This document shows positions 10,632 to 19,849 of a stretch of DNA of 34,483 nt, in pieces (positions within the stretch are counted from its first letter, which is position 1; the number at the start of each line of letters is the position of its first letter). The notes beneath the pieces were generated by a model. That model made no database searches. It had not been told where the DNA came from and saw nothing but the letters and a program-made list of their open reading frames with translations. The translations under genes and the position numbers were made by a program. Origin of the DNA: Rhodospirillales bacterium (GTDB lineage: Bacteria; Pseudomonadota; Alphaproteobacteria; UBA828); NCBI GenBank assembly GCA_028818855.1, contig JAPPMY010000270.1, positions 1 to 34,483 of the forward strand, in the 5' to 3' direction.

Positions 10632-11873
10632 ATGAGCAAGGTCAATCGTCGCACATTGCTCAAGGCGGCCGGCATCGGCGGCGCGGCGATGGTCGCGGCG
10701 CCCACCATTATCGTGAAGCCCGCACGCGCCGACACCATCAGGGTCGGCGGGTTGCACGATCGCACCGGCGTGATCGGCATCTACGGCAACGAGATGGCCG
10801 ATGCGCTGGTCTTCGCAGTGGACGAGATCAACGGCGCCGGCGGGGTGCTGGGCCAGCAGCTCGAGCTCGTCGAATACGATGCCCAGTCGACCATGGCCAA
10901 CTACTCGCAGTACGCGCAGCGGCTCTCCACCAGCGACCAGGTCGACGTGATCTTCGGCGGCATCACGAGCGCCTCGCGCGAATCCATCCGCCCGGTGTTC
11001 GACCGCTTCCGCAAGCTCTACTTCTACAGCACCTTCTACGAGGGCGGCGTCTGCGACCGCACGGTCTTCTGCAACGCCGAGACGCCGGCGCAGATCAACG
11101 GCCCGCTGCTGAAGTACGCGATGGACAAGTTCGGCGCGAAGACCGTCTACACCATCGCCGCCGACTACATCTACGGGCAGATCACCGCCGACTGGATCAA
11201 GAAGTACGCCAAGGATTTCGGCGGCGAAGTGATCGCCGAGGAGTTCTTCCCGCTCGACGTCGGCGACTTCGCATCGACCATCACCAAGATCCAGCAGGCC
11301 GATCCCGACCTCGTCGTCTCGGCGCTCGTCGGCGGCAACCACATCGGCTTCTACCGGCAATGGCCGGCAGCGGGAATGCAGGACAAGATTCCCGTCGCCT
11401 CCACGGTGTTCGGGCCGTGGGAGAACGCCTTCGTCTCCGCCGAGGAGTCCGAGGGCATCATGTGCTCCTACCACTATTTCCAGAGCATCGATTCGCCGGC
11501 GAACGCGGCGTTCCTGGAGAGGTGGCGCGGCCGCTACGGCGCCGATGCGCAGGAGATCGGCACGCTCGCCGTGTGCACCTACAACTCGGTCAACATGTGG
11601 AAGAAGGCCGTCGAGCAAGCCGGCACCATCGAGCGCATGGCGGTGATCGAGGCGCTGGAGACCGGCATTTCCGTGGAAGGGCCGGGCGGCACGGTGACGA
11701 TGGATCCGCCCACCCACCACACCATCATGAGCGCTGCGATCGCCGAGCTGCGCGGCGGCCAGTTCGACATCGTCGAGGTGGCCGAGAATCGGACCCCGGA
11801 CGACACCGCCACGGTCTGCGACCTGATCAGCAACCCCGATCAGGCGACCCAGTACCGGATCGAGGTCGACTGA
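10632..11873 (+). CDS. ABC transporter periplasmic binding protein, amide/urea/branched-chain amino acid type
   Basis: 413 residues. The N-terminus SKVNRRTLLKAAGIGGAAMVAAPT is a Tat-type signal (R-R-T-L-L-K) cleaved near ARA-DT. The mature protein is a type I periplasmic binding protein of the Peripla_BP_5 group, closest in my judgement to UrtA/FmdD/AmiC-like proteins. Supporting segments are GxHDxTGxIGIYG, DEINGAGGVLGQQLELVEYD, STFYEGGVC and the DYIYGQ stretch. The ligand could be urea, a short amide or an amino acid. The start is set by GGGGAGG ahead of ATG 10632. Two permease genes follow after 29 bases. Confidence 0.88.
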   Translation: MSKVNRRTLLKAAGIGGAAMVAAPTIIVKPARADTIRVGGLHDRTGVIGIYGNEMADALVFAVDEINGAGGVLGQQLELVEYDAQSTMANYSQYAQRLSTSDQVDVIFGGITSASRESIRPVFDRFRKLYFYSTFYEGGVCDRTVFCNAETPAQINGPLLKYAMDKFGAKTVYTIAADYIYGQITADWIKKYAKDFGGEVIAEEFFPLDVGDFASTITKIQQADPDLVVSALVGGNHIGFYRQWPAAGMQDKIPVASTVFGPWENAFVSAEESEGIMCSYHYFQSIDSPANAAFLERWRGRYGADAQEIGTLAVCTYNSVNMWKKAVEQAGTIERMAVIEALETGISVEGPGGTVTMDPPTHHTIMSAAIAELRGGQFDIVEVAENRTPDDTATVCDLISNPDQATQYRIEVD

Positions 11874-11902
11874 CCCCGACCTAGACCCGGCGGTTACCGA
11901 TC

Positions 11903-12769
11903 ATGGATCTCGCCGGCATCATCGCCGTCCAGATCGGCTATACGGTGGCCAGCCTCGCGCTCATCAGCGCGGGGCTGGCCGTCATTTTCGGCATGATGCG
12001 GGTCATCAACCTGGCCCACGGCGAGTTCCTGATGCTGGGCGCCTACGCGGTCGTCGTCTCGACCAAGGCCGGCATCAACTTCTGGGTCTCGATGCTGGTC
12101 ATCGCGCCCCTCTTCGTCGGCATCGTCGGCGTGATCGTGGAGCGCTTCATCGTGCGCTTCCTCTACGGCCGCATGATGGACACCCTGATTGCGACCTGGG
12201 GCTTGAGCCTGCTCTTCATCGGCATCATCACGACCATCTTCGGCAACGCGACCGAGAGCGTGGTCTCGCCGCTCGGCAGCTTCGAGATCGGCGAGTTCGC
12301 CGAGAGCCAGTACCGGCTCTTCATCATCTTCCTCGGCGTGCTCGTGATCGGGGTAATCTTCGCCGTGCTGCGCTATTCGCGTGCCGGCCTCATCGCCCGC
12401 GGCACGATGCAGAACGCCGACATGGCGGCGGCCCTCGGCATCAGCCCGCAGCGGGTCTACACCATCACATTCGGCGTGGGCGCGGCGCTCACGGGGCTCG
12501 CGGGCGCGGCGCTGGCACCGGTGAGCGGCCTGCTGCCCACCATGGGCGTCACCTTCATCGCCAAGGCCTTCATCACTGTGATCGGCGGCGGCGAGGCCAT
12601 CGTGACCGGCACGTCGTCGGCAGCCGCGCTCTTCGGCACCGTGAACCAGGTGACCACCTTCCTCACGACGCCGGTCATGGGCGACGTGGCCCTGCTCATC
12701 GCCGCCGTCATCCTGCTCCGGCTGCTGCCACAGGGCATCACCGGCCGGTTCTTCCGTCGATGGCTCTGA
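11903..12769 (+). CDS. ABC transporter permease, LivH/UrtB type
   Basis: A 288-residue inner-membrane permease of the HAAT (LivH) family with about eight hydrophobic segments. The motif VINLAHGEFLMLGAY near residue 35 is diagnostic. GGGEAIVTGTSSAAALFG near the C-terminus replaces the common GGxGSxxGAxxGG loop. It forms the channel with the LivM-type partner, whose start overlaps its stop by 10 bases. The substrate follows the binding protein upstream. No ATPase gene accompanies the pair. Confidence 0.9.
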   Translation: MDLAGIIAVQIGYTVASLALISAGLAVIFGMMRVINLAHGEFLMLGAYAVVVSTKAGINFWVSMLVIAPLFVGIVGVIVERFIVRFLYGRMMDTLIATWGLSLLFIGIITTIFGNATESVVSPLGSFEIGEFAESQYRLFIIFLGVLVIGVIFAVLRYSRAGLIARGTMQNADMAAALGISPQRVYTITFGVGAALTGLAGAALAPVSGLLPTMGVTFIAKAFITVIGGGEAIVTGTSSAAALFGTVNQVTTFLTTPVMGDVALLIAAVILLRLLPQGITGRFFRRWL

Positions 12770-13815
12770 ACCTTAGCCTGAACGCCGAGGGGCTCACGGT
12801 GGGCCGCCTGCGGCCAGCGCTCACGGGCCCGATTGCGCTCGTGGCCGCCGTCGCGCTCGTCATCGTCATCCTGCCGCTGGTGGTCTCCGACATCTTCATC
12901 CTGCTCCAGCTCACGCTCTTCATGGCCTACGGCATCCTCGCCATGAGCCTCGGCTGGGTGTGGGGCTACGGCGGCATCTTCAGCTTCGGCCAGGCGGCGT
13001 TCTACGGCCTCGGCGGCTACACCTATGCCGTGGTGTCGATCAATATGGGGGGCAGCACCACCGCGCTTTTCGCGGGCGTGGCCGTGCCCGGGGCTTTCGC
13101 GCTCTTCCTCGGCTACTTCATGTTCTACGGCCGGATCAGCACGGTCTACGTGGCCGTCATCACGCTCGTGGTGTCGCTGATCTTCTACAAGTTCCTGGGC
13201 CACACCGCGGGCTACGAGTACACCATCGGCACCGCCCACCTCGGCGGCTTCAACGGCATGCCGGCGCTGCCGCCCATCAACACGCCGGGCAATCCCATGA
13301 GCATCATCTGGCCCGAGGACATGTTCCTCATCACCGGGATCTGCCTGCTGCTGGTGTATGTCGGCCTGCGGCTCCTGATGTACTCGAGCTTCGGCCGCGC
13401 GGTCGCCGCGGTGCGGGAAAACGAGCTTCGGGCCGAGCTGCTCGGCTACGACACGCGGCTCTACAAGATGGCGACGTTCGGGATCGGCGGCGCGGTCGCT
13501 GGCCTTGCCGGCGTGCTCTACGCCAACTGGAACTCCTACGTAAGCCCCACCGTGTTCGACCTGGGCTTCAGCGCGCAGATCATCATCTGGGTGGTGGTGG
13601 GCGGGCTCGGCACCCTGGTGGGGCCGTTGATCGGGGCCATGGCCTTGGGCTTCATCACCATCGAGCTCGGCACGCAGCAGACCGTCGACGTCAACCTGAT
13701 CCTCGGCGTGATCCTCGTGCTCTTCGTGCTCGCTGTGCCGGAGGGCGTGACCGCCCAGATCCGCGCCCTCTACGCCCGCCTTATGGAGAGCACCCCCGGC
13801 CGCTCTCGGGCTTAG
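12760..13815 (+). CDS. ABC transporter permease, LivM/UrtC type
   Basis: A 351-residue partner permease with about nine to ten membrane segments. The family motif WGYGGIFSFGQAAFYGLGGY is at about residues 67-86, the coupling stretch AVRENELRAELLGYDTRLYK at about 211-230, and VVGGLGTLVGPLIGA near 280. The start ATG overlaps the LivH-type gene by 10 bases. The gene ends 6 bases from the stop of a convergent threonine dehydratase-like gene, so the LivG and LivF ATPases expected next in this family are absent. Confidence 0.92.
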   Translation: MALNLSLNAEGLTVGRLRPALTGPIALVAAVALVIVILPLVVSDIFILLQLTLFMAYGILAMSLGWVWGYGGIFSFGQAAFYGLGGYTYAVVSINMGGSTTALFAGVAVPGAFALFLGYFMFYGRISTVYVAVITLVVSLIFYKFLGHTAGYEYTIGTAHLGGFNGMPALPPINTPGNPMSIIWPEDMFLITGICLLLVYVGLRLLMYSSFGRAVAAVRENELRAELLGYDTRLYKMATFGIGGAVAGLAGVLYANWNSYVSPTVFDLGFSAQIIIWVVVGGLGTLVGPLIGAMALGFITIELGTQQTVDVNLILGVILVLFVLAVPEGVTAQIRALYARLMESTPGRSRA

Positions 13816-13821
13816 CCCGCC

Positions 13822-14817
13822 CTATTCCGCTGCAGCGCGCGACGCCGGGCCGGCATCCAGGCGGGAGAGCGCGCGGGCGTAGACGCCGGGGTCCACGTTG
13901 CCGCCCGAGAGTATCAGCCCCACCGTCCTGCCGGCCATGGCGTCCCGCTCCTGCATGAGCGCCGCGAGCGGGGATGCGCCGGCGCCCTCGGCGAGGTTGT
14001 GGGTGTCGGCGTGGTACGCGGCGATGGCGTCCAGCATCTCGTCGTCGGAGACGCTGACGATGCGGGCACAGCCGGCGAGGATCGCCTCCAGGGCCTCAGG
14101 CGAAGGCTCACGGGTCGCGATCCCGTCGCCCACCACGGTCGTTGCGCGGTTGGTCGAGACCGGGCGTCTGGCTTCGTAGCTGAGCGCGTAGCAGTTGGCG
14201 CCCTCGGCGACCACGCCGACGATCTCGGTCTTCAGCCCGAGCGCATCGCGCACCCCCATCAGCCCGCAGATGCCGGAGCCGAGACCCACCGGCACGTAGA
14301 CCGCGTCGAGGTCCGGCTGGGCGGTGAAGAGCTCCAGCGCATACGTGCCGACGCCGCGAATGAGGCGCCCGTCGAAGGAGGGCACCATCGCGAGTCCCCG
14401 CTCTGCCGCGAGCGCCTCGGCGTGAGCGAAGGCGTCCTCGAAGTCTGCGCCGTGGATCACCAGCTCGCCGCCGAAGGCCGCCATCGCCGCGTTCTTGCCG
14501 GCAGCGTTGCCCTCCGGCACCACGAGCGTCGAGGCGAGGCCGAGCCGGGCTGCGGCGAAGGCGATGCTCTGCCCGTGATTGCCCCTCGTGGCGGCGATCA
14601 CGCCCGGGGCGGAGCCGTGCCGGCGCAGGTCGTCCATGAAGACGAGTCCGCCCCGCACCTTGAAGGCGCCGATGGGCGTGTGGTTCTCGTGCTTGACCCA
14701 GACCTTGGCGCCGGTGCGCTCGGCCAGCAGCGGCCAGGCGATCTGCGGCGTCGGGTCGAGGGTCTCGTGGACGAAGGCGGCGGCCTCCTGGAATTCGGCC
14801 AGCGTGGGCAGGCGCAT
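13822..14817 (-). CDS. Threonine/serine dehydratase-like PLP enzyme
   Basis: A 331-residue fold-type II PLP enzyme. Lys53 in [10 protein letters not shown] binds PLP, RGNHGQS is the substrate loop, and GLGSGICG replaces the more common G-G-G-G-L PLP-phosphate loop. There is no C-terminal ACT domain, so it is the short, probably catabolic type and should not be feedback-inhibited by isoleucine. The likely reaction is deamination of threonine or serine to the 2-oxo acid; related enzymes act on other hydroxy amino acids such as in hydroxyectoine breakdown. It lies 96 bases downstream of edd on the same strand. GGAGCACC precedes the ATG. Confidence 0.82.
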   Translation of the reverse strand: MRLPTLAEFQEAAAFVHETLDPTPQIAWPLLAERTGAKVWVKHENHTPIGAFKVRGGLVFMDDLRRHGSAPGVIAATRGNHGQSIAFAAARLGLASTLVVPEGNAAGKNAAMAAFGGELVIHGADFEDAFAHAEALAAERGLAMVPSFDGRLIRGVGTYALELFTAQPDLDAVYVPVGLGSGICGLMGVRDALGLKTEIVGVVAEGANCYALSYEARRPVSTNRATTVVGDGIATREPSPEALEAILAGCARIVSVSDDEMLDAIAAYHADTHNLAEGAGASPLAALMQERDAMAGRTVGLILSGGNVDPGVYARALSRLDAGPASRAAAE

Positions 14818-14913
14818 GGCGGTGCTCCGTTTTTGGGCGGAGGCGCATCTTAGCAGTTGCCTGCACCTGCCGGGATGGCGCGCCCCGGCCCTGCCTCCTG
14901 CGAGAGCTGGGGG

Positions 14914-16728
14914 CTAGACGACGACCGCCGCCCCGGTTTCGGCCGGGCCGACGTTGCTGCGGAAGGCGGCGAAGAGCTCGCGCCCGATGCCGAAGGCATT
15001 GGCCGAGAGATCGGCCTCGGCCGGCGCGCGTGCGGCGAATTCCGCCGCGTCCACGAGCACGTCGAGCCGGCCCGCTTCGGCGTCGAGCCGGATCGCGTCG
15101 CCGTCGCGAACCCGCGCGATCGGCCCGCCCGCCGCAGCCTCGGGCGTGACGTGGATGGCCGCGGGCACCTTGCCCGAGGCACCGGACATGCGCCCGTCGG
15201 TGACCAGCGCCACGCGGAAGCCGCGGTCCTGAAGACTGCCGAGAATGGGCGTCAGCGCGTGCAGCTCGGGCATGCCGTTGGCCTGCGGGCCCTGGAAGCG
15301 CAGCACGCAGACGACGTCGCGATCGAGCGCGCCGCCTTGGAACGCGGCCTTGACCTCGTCCTGGTCGTGGAAGACGCGGGCCGGGGCCTCGACGACATGG
15401 TGCTCGGGCTTGACCGCCGAGGTCTTGATGACCACCTGCCCGAGATTGCCGCTCAGCACGGCGAGCCCGCCGCTCCGCTGGAACGGATCGGCCGCAGGCC
15501 GCAGGATCTTCTCGTTCAGGCTCGTGCGCGTGCCCGCGCGCCACGCGAGACCAGCGTCGCCCAGCACCGGCTCTTCGGTGTAGCGGGCTAGTCCGTCGCC
15601 GGCGACGGTGCGGACGTCTCCGTGCAGGAGGCCTGCGTCCAGCAGCTCGCCGATCATGAAGCCGAGCCCGCCGGCAGCGTGGAAGTGGTTCACGTCGGCG
15701 AGCCCGTTGGGATAGACACGCGCCATCAGCGGCGTGACGGTGGAGAGTTCCGCCATGTCGGCCCAGTCGATCAGCACGCCCGCGGCACGGGCCATCGCGA
15801 TGAGGTGCAGGGTCAGGTTGGTCGAGCCGCCCGTGGCGTGCAGGCCGACCATGCCGTTGACGAAGGCGCGCTCGTCGAGCACCGCGCCGGCGGGCGTGTA
15901 TGAATTTCCCGCCGCCGTGATCTCCAGCGCCCGGCGCGCCGCCGCCCGCGTCAGCGCCTCGCGGAGCGGCGTGCCGGGGTTGACGAAGCTGGCGCCAGGC
16001 AGGTGCAGGCCCATGAACTCCATCAGCATCTGGTTCGAGTTCGCCGTGCCGTAGAACGTGCAGGTGCCGGGGCCGTGATAGGAGGCCATCTCGGCTGCCA
16101 TCAGTTCGTCCCGGCCGATCTCGCCGCGGGCGAAGCGCTGGCGCACGGCGGCCTTCTCGTCGTTGGGCAGGCCCGAGGTCATGGGCCCCGCCGGCACGAA
16201 AATCGCCGGGATGTGGCCGAAGGTGGCGGCCGCGATCACGAGACCGGGGACGATCTTGTCGCAGACGCCGAGGAAGATCGCGGCGTCGAAGCAGTTGTGC
16301 GAAAGCGCGACGCCGGCTGCGAGCGCGATCACGTCGCGGCTGAAGAGCGAAAGCTCCATGCCCGGCTGGCCCTGGGTCACACCATCGCACATGGCCGGCA
16401 CGCCGCCCGCGACCTGCGCGGTGCCGCCGGCCTGCCGGGCCGCGTCGCGGATCAGCGTGGGATAGCCCTCGAACGGCTGGTGGGCCGAGAGCATGTCGTT
16501 GTAGGCGGTGACGATGCCGATGTTGCCGGCGGAGCCTTCGGCCTGGCGCGTCTTGTCCGCGTTCGGGCTGGCGGCGAAGGCGTGCGCGAGGTTGCCGCAG
16601 GAGAGGTGCGCGCGCGTCGGCCCGGCATCGGCGGCGCGGGCCATGCGCTCCAGGTATTCGGCGCGGGCGCTCCGGCTTCGCGCGCGGATGCGCTCGGTCA
16701 CGTGGTGCACGGTGTCGTTGAGTGGCAT
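14914..16728 (-). CDS. edd: 6-phosphogluconate dehydratase (Entner-Doudoroff)
   Basis: 604 residues, the usual Edd length. It dehydrates 6-phosphogluconate to 2-keto-3-deoxy-6-phosphogluconate using a 4Fe-4S cluster. Cys156 (GVCDKIVPG) and Cys223 ([15 protein letters not shown]) correspond to the cluster cysteines of the family, with another conserved Cys114 in [10 protein letters not shown]. The [14 protein letters not shown] segment distinguishes Edd from dihydroxyacid dehydratase. It follows pgl by 21 bases at the end of zwf-pgl-edd. GGGAGAG precedes the ATG. Confidence 0.96.
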   Translation of the reverse strand: MPLNDTVHHVTERIRARSRSARAEYLERMARAADAGPTRAHLSCGNLAHAFAASPNADKTRQAEGSAGNIGIVTAYNDMLSAHQPFEGYPTLIRDAARQAGGTAQVAGGVPAMCDGVTQGQPGMELSLFSRDVIALAAGVALSHNCFDAAIFLGVCDKIVPGLVIAAATFGHIPAIFVPAGPMTSGLPNDEKAAVRQRFARGEIGRDELMAAEMASYHGPGTCTFYGTANSNQMLMEFMGLHLPGASFVNPGTPLREALTRAAARRALEITAAGNSYTPAGAVLDERAFVNGMVGLHATGGSTNLTLHLIAMARAAGVLIDWADMAELSTVTPLMARVYPNGLADVNHFHAAGGLGFMIGELLDAGLLHGDVRTVAGDGLARYTEEPVLGDAGLAWRAGTRTSLNEKILRPAADPFQRSGGLAVLSGNLGQVVIKTSAVKPEHHVVEAPARVFHDQDEVKAAFQGGALDRDVVCVLRFQGPQANGMPELHALTPILGSLQDRGFRVALVTDGRMSGASGKVPAAIHVTPEAAAGGPIARVRDGDAIRLDAEAGRLDVLVDAAEFAARAPAEADLSANAFGIGRELFAAFRSNVGPAETGAAVVV

Positions 16729-16749
16729 CGGGCTCTCCCGATCGTTGCC

Positions 16750-17403
16750 TCACGGCGCCCAGTAGACGGTGGCGGGGTTGGGCCCGTCGAGGACGAGCCT
16801 GACCGGGGCATCGGCGGGGCCGGCCGCAGTCTCCGCCCGGTCGAGGGCCTCGCTCTTCGCCGCGCCGTGGATCAGCACGAAGCACCGGCCAGCGCCAGTC
16901 AGCGCCGGTGCGGTGAGCGTGATGCGCTCTTCCGGCGCACCGGGGGCACGCAGCCGCAGCGCCGGCGTCGCGCATTCCGGCGAGAGCGCGTCCTCCAGGC
17001 GGTCGGCGCCTGGAAAGAGCGAGGCGATGTGTAGATCTTTCCCCATCCCCAGAACGCAGGCATCGAGCGGCAGGAGCGCCGACAGCGCCTCCCCGTCGTC
17101 GAGCGCCACGAAGCGCGCCGCGCGGGCCGGCCCGGCGAAGAGCGTCTCGTCGAGCAGGCGCCGGTTCGAGCGCGGATGGCCGGCGGGGACGCAGCGCTCG
17201 TCGGTGAGAGTCACCGCGACTGCTGCCCAGTCCAGCGCATGCCCGCCGAGCGCGGACAGGAACGCGGCCGGCGTGGTGCCGCCCGGCACCGCCAGCGCGG
17301 CGCGGCCAGTGTCCCGAACCGCCGCCGCCAGCACTGCCGCGATCTCGCCTGCCAGAAGCCGGGCCAGCGCGCCCCGGTCCGCCGCCTCGACGATCCGCGT
17401 CAC
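16750..17403 (-). CDS. pgl: 6-phosphogluconolactonase with an altered active-site loop
   Basis: 217 residues of the DevB/NagB-like lactonase fold; it hydrolyses 6-phosphogluconolactone to 6-phosphogluconate. Family blocks are VPGGTTP (39-45), [14 protein letters not shown] (67-80) and [14 protein letters not shown] (119-132). In that last motif the family consensus is G-x-G-x-D-G-H-x-A-S-L-F-P; here Leu124 takes the place of the Gly before the catalytic His. The GTG start at 17401-17403 overlaps the zwf stop as GTGA, implying coupled translation. The frame is open upstream inside zwf, but only the part from 17403 is homologous. Confidence 0.92.
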   Translation of the reverse strand: MTRIVEAADRGALARLLAGEIAAVLAAAVRDTGRAALAVPGGTTPAAFLSALGGHALDWAAVAVTLTDERCVPAGHPRSNRRLLDETLFAGPARAARFVALDDGEALSALLPLDACVLGMGKDLHIASLFPGADRLEDALSPECATPALRLRAPGAPEERITLTAPALTGAGRCFVLIHGAAKSEALDRAETAAGPADAPVRLVLDGPNPATVYWAP

Positions 17404-18863
17404 GCCGCGAGCGCGCGCCAGCGGCGGCCGTCGCGATGCATCAGCATCAGCGCGTCTTCGGGGCCGGACGAGTAGCTGTCGTAGGGTTGCGGCCGCTCCG
17501 GCGCGGTCTCCGCCGCGGCGATGATCGGGTCGATCCAGCGCCAGGCTGCCTCCACCTCGTCGCCCCGCATGAAGAGCGTCTGGTCGCCCCGGATCACGTC
17601 CATCACCAGCCGCTCGTAGGCATCCGGCATGCTGAGCCCCTGCGCGCCCATGGTCTCGGCAAAGGTCATGTCCAGCGGCACCTCGCAGAGCCGCATGCCG
17701 CCGGGGCCCGGCTCCTTGATCGTCAGCCGCAGCGTGATCCCCTCGTCGGGCTGCAGCCTGATCGCCAGCACGTTCGCGCCCGTGCCGCCCGCGCTCTCGG
17801 GGAAGATCGAATGCGGCGCGTCCTTGAAGACGACGGCGATCTCGGACATCCGCGCCCGCAGCCGCTTGCCGGTGCGCAGGTAGAAGGGCGCCCCGTTCCA
17901 GCGCCAGTTGGCGACCTCCGCCTTGATCGCAGCGAAGCTCTCGGTGCGGGAAGCGGGGTTCTCCGCGTCCTCCAGGTAGCCCGCCTCGCCACCCGTGCCG
18001 ACGTATTGGCCGCGCACCACGTCGCCGAGCCCGTCGACCGGCTTCAGGCTCCGCAGCACCTTGAGCTTCTCGTCGCGCACCGGGTCCGGCTCGAAATGCC
18101 CCGGCGGCTCCATGGCGATGAGGCAGAGGAGCTGGAGAAGGTGGTTCTGCATCATGTCGCGCAGCGCGCCGTTCCGGTCGTAGTAGGCGCCCCGGCCGCC
18201 GACGCCGACCCGCTCGGCGACGGTGATCTGCACGTGGTCGACATGGCGCGCGTTCCAGATCGGCTCGAACAGAGCGTTGGCGAAGCGCAGCGCCATCAGG
18301 TTCTGCACCGTCTCCTTTCCGAGATAGTGGTCGATCCGGTAGATCTGGCGCTCCTCGAAGAGCGTGGCCAGCCGGCGGTTCAGCGCCTGCGCGCTCTCCA
18401 GATCGCGGCCAAGCGGCTTCTCGATCACCAGCCGCGTGTCGGCCGTCCGGCATCCGCTCGTCGCGAGCCGCTCGCTGATCGGGCCGAAGAGCTGCGGCAC
18501 CACCGAGAGGTAGAAGGCCCGCATGCGCGCCGAGCCATCGAGCTTGCCCGAGAGCGATGCCCAGCCGCTCTCGCCCTCCGCATCGACGCGCACGTAGTCG
18601 ATCATGTCGAGGAAGGCCGCTGCCCGATCGGGATCGAGCGTGCCTGGGCCCGCGTGATCCCTGAGCGCCGCCTCGGCCATGCGGCGGTAGCCGTCGGCGT
18701 CGAGGTTCCGCCGGCTCGCGGCGATGATCCGCGAGCCCTGCAACGCCTGGCCTGCAAGCATGCGGCGGTAGAGCGCGGGCAGCAGCTTCCGCCGCGCCAG
18801 ATCGCCCGTGGCGCCGAAGACCACGAAGTCGAACGGATCGACCGGAATGACTCGCGCAACCAT
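17400..18863 (-). CDS. zwf: Glucose-6-phosphate 1-dehydrogenase
   Basis: 487 residues from the ATG at 18863. It oxidises glucose-6-phosphate to 6-phosphogluconolactone with NAD(P). The nucleotide loop [10 protein letters not shown] is at residues 17-26, EKPLG at 148-152, and the active-site signature RIDHYLGKE at 176-184. A TTG eight codons upstream is in frame but lies inside a stem-loop, so the ATG is preferred. It is the first gene of zwf-pgl-edd and follows the sugar kinase gene by 55 bases, a gap filled by a long hairpin. Confidence 0.97.
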   Translation of the reverse strand: MVARVIPVDPFDFVVFGATGDLARRKLLPALYRRMLAGQALQGSRIIAASRRNLDADGYRRMAEAALRDHAGPGTLDPDRAAAFLDMIDYVRVDAEGESGWASLSGKLDGSARMRAFYLSVVPQLFGPISERLATSGCRTADTRLVIEKPLGRDLESAQALNRRLATLFEERQIYRIDHYLGKETVQNLMALRFANALFEPIWNARHVDHVQITVAERVGVGGRGAYYDRNGALRDMMQNHLLQLLCLIAMEPPGHFEPDPVRDEKLKVLRSLKPVDGLGDVVRGQYVGTGGEAGYLEDAENPASRTESFAAIKAEVANWRWNGAPFYLRTGKRLRARMSEIAVVFKDAPHSIFPESAGGTGANVLAIRLQPDEGITLRLTIKEPGPGGMRLCEVPLDMTFAETMGAQGLSMPDAYERLVMDVIRGDQTLFMRGDEVEAAWRWIDPIIAAAETAPERPQPYDSYSSGPEDALMLMHRDGRRWRALAA

Positions 18864-18880
18864 GGTCAGCCGATCTCTAC

Positions 18881-18918
18881 CCCGCAATCCTCACCATGAC
18901 CATGGGGAGGATCGCGGG
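18881..18918 (-). promoter_or_regulatory. Long stem-loop filling the kinase-zwf gap
   Basis: CCCGCAATCCTC (18881-18892) and GAGGATCGCGGG (18907-18918) pair over 12 positions with a single mismatch around a 14-base loop that itself contains CCATG/CATGG. The element begins directly after the kinase stop codon and ends 17 bases before the zwf ATG. No T-run follows, so processing, mRNA protection or an operator is more likely than termination. Confidence 0.55.
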
Positions 18919-19845
18919 TCAAAGCTCATGTCGCCACGGCGGGTTCGCGCCTGCGCGGGAAACGGTGATCCCGGCGACGCGGGTGCCGAAGCGGAGCGCG
19001 TCGCGCACGGGCTCCGGATCGACGGAAGCCAGTGAGTCCTTGATGAGCAATCCGAGCTCCGCGAGCTTGGCCAGCACGCCCGCATTGAAGGTATCGCCCG
19101 CGCCGATGGTGTCGACGACCTCGACGCGATCGACCGGAACAGAAATCTCGGTGCCGTCCTCGAGAAAGGCCGAGGCGTCGCTGCCGCTCCGCGTCAGGAT
19201 CACCACGGACGGCCCGGCCTGGCGCACGAAATCCAGCTTCTCGAGCAGCGACTGCGGGCCGGGGTAGATCCAGTTCAGGTCCTCGTCCGAGACCTTCACG
19301 ATGTCCGCGAGCGCGATCATCCCGTCGAGGCGGTCGCGGTAGCGTCTGATGTCCCGGATGAAGCTCGGGCGGATGTTCGGATCGAGCATGACGACACGGG
19401 CCGCGGCCTCGCGCTTCAGCAGCGCGGCATAGGCCTCGGCGCCCGGCTCGAAGACCAGGCTGATGCCGCCGAAGTAGAGCGTGCTGACGTCGTCGGGCAG
19501 CGCCGGCATGTCGGCCTGGTCGAGCATCCGCCCGGCCGAGTTCTCGTCGTAGAAGGTGTAGGTCGCCTGGCCGGCCGTGAGCTGCACGAAGGCGAGCGTG
19601 GTGGGACGGCCCGAGGTGACGAGCAGCGAGGTATCGACGTGGTTCGCGTGCAGCGAGGCCATCAGTTGCTGACCGAACAGATCGGTGGAAAGCCCGGTGA
19701 GCATTCCCGTCTGCACGCCGAGCCGCCCGAGCGCGATCGCGGTGTTGAAGACCGCACCGCCGACGTGCGGCACGTAGCCGTCAGGCCCCGATGCGCTCGG
19801 CGTCGGGATCATGTCGATCAGGGCTTCACCGCAGCAAAGCAGCAT
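18919..19845 (-). CDS. PfkB-family sugar kinase, probably fructokinase
   Basis: 308 residues of the ribokinase/PfkB fold. The N-terminal GGAVFNTAIALGRLG segment, DPNIRP (155-160) and the C-terminal signature DTIGAGDTFNAG with catalytic Asp251 are intact. The start is ATG 19845, 4 bases after the stop of the polyol dehydrogenase gene; the frame is open further upstream but not homologous. Next to a mannitol/polyol dehydrogenase that makes fructose, the likely job is fructose to fructose-6-phosphate. KDG kinase is the main alternative, since the same fold lies beside ED genes in other bacteria. Confidence 0.87.
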   Translation of the reverse strand: MLLCCGEALIDMIPTPSASGPDGYVPHVGGAVFNTAIALGRLGVQTGMLTGLSTDLFGQQLMASLHANHVDTSLLVTSGRPTTLAFVQLTAGQATYTFYDENSAGRMLDQADMPALPDDVSTLYFGGISLVFEPGAEAYAALLKREAAARVVMLDPNIRPSFIRDIRRYRDRLDGMIALADIVKVSDEDLNWIYPGPQSLLEKLDFVRQAGPSVVILTRSGSDASAFLEDGTEISVPVDRVEVVDTIGAGDTFNAGVLAKLAELGLLIKDSLASVDPEPVRDALRFGTRVAGITVSRAGANPPWRHEL

Positions 19846-19849
19846 CGGA

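Noticed and set aside
14825-14842. Stem-loop CTCCG-TTTTTGGG-CGGAG downstream of edd
   Set aside because: Only 5 bp, and the T-run is in the loop, not after the stem. It overlaps the leader of the dehydratase-like gene where the GGAG serves translation.
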